A stretch of 64,000 nucleotides of DNA from Pseudoalteromonas luteoviolacea NCIMB 1942 (GTDB taxonomy: Bacteria; Pseudomonadota; Gammaproteobacteria; Enterobacterales; Alteromonadaceae), in the NCBI RefSeq assembly GCF_001625595.1, contig NZ_AUXT01000217.1:1-64000 (forward strand), read 5' to 3'. Each line of letters opens with the position of its first letter. Positions within the stretch are counted from its first letter, which is position 1. A program made the position numbers and the translations under genes. The notes under the pieces are model-generated. The model was not told the DNA's origin. It saw nothing but the letters and a program-made list of their open reading frames with translations, and ran no database searches. Positions 63,971 through 64,000 of the stretch are shown in pieces.

Positions 63971-64000
63971 ATGTCAAAAATCGTAAAAGTGATTGGCCGT
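63971..64000 (+). CDS. eno: Enolase, first 10 codons (cut by window end)
   Basis: ATG 63971 with AGAGG about 7-11 bases upstream gives MSKIVKVIGR, nearly identical to the enolase N-terminus (MSKIVKIIGR in E. coli). It follows pyrG, as in most gammaproteobacteria. Only 30 bases are visible, so the assignment depends on this match and the context. Confidence 0.85.
   Translation, partial: MSKIVKVIGR

Overview
The window reads as chromosomal DNA of a marine gammaproteobacterium of the Alteromonadales, most probably Pseudoalteromonas or a close relative. The evidence is protein similarity recognised by eye, moderately AT-rich DNA, and gene orders typical of that group: fimV-truA-accD-folC-dedD-cvpA-purF, tig-clpP-clpX-lon-hup-ppiD, pspF/sapABCDF divergent from pspABC-ycjXF, and barA divergent from rlmD-relA-mazG-pyrG-eno. 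No database search was possible, so the genus is an inference.

Layout. 1-7.8 kb: 3' end of fimV with a hexapeptide repeat, then a housekeeping block for tRNA modification, fatty acid, folate and purine synthesis. 7.8-9.8 kb: a Yip1-like membrane protein, then a decayed stretch with an internally deleted IS3-family element and a broken rhomboid protease gene. 9.9-10.6 kb: miaE. 10.6-26.6 kb: an exopolysaccharide (EPS) locus with polymerase, co-polymerase, outer-membrane exporter, flippase, glycosyltransferases, initiating sugar transferase, pyruvyl transferase, an orphan sigma54-dependent response regulator, and an operon for a Gly-rich lipoprotein and an LruC-domain secreted protein. 26.6-31.8 kb: lpxH, ppiB, cysS, a periplasmic RidA, a small unknown gene and folD. 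32.2-32.7 kb: five tRNA genes (Pro, Arg, His, Pro, Pro) behind a strong stable-RNA promoter. 33-41.7 kb: trigger factor, ClpXP, Lon, HU and PpiD. 41.7-52.2 kb: sap transporter and phage-shock genes. 52.3-54.9 kb: methionine gamma-lyase and phenylalanine hydroxylase with its pterin-recycling enzyme. 54.9-64 kb: barA, rlmD, relA, mazG, pyrG and the first codons of eno.

The most distinctive part is the EPS locus. Four operons in it (wza-like exporter, LruC, WecG-like, pyruvyl transferase) have sequences with the sigma54 GG-N10-GC spacing, each with the -12 element about 39-42 bp before the start codon. A fifth, the flippase, has a degenerate version. With the sigma54 activator encoded in the middle, this looks like a locally wired regulon in which polysaccharide synthesis and two surface or secreted proteins, possibly matrix components, are switched on together. 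The first half of the WecG-type enzyme also looks like a decayed sugar-phosphate transferase fused to the glycosyltransferase.
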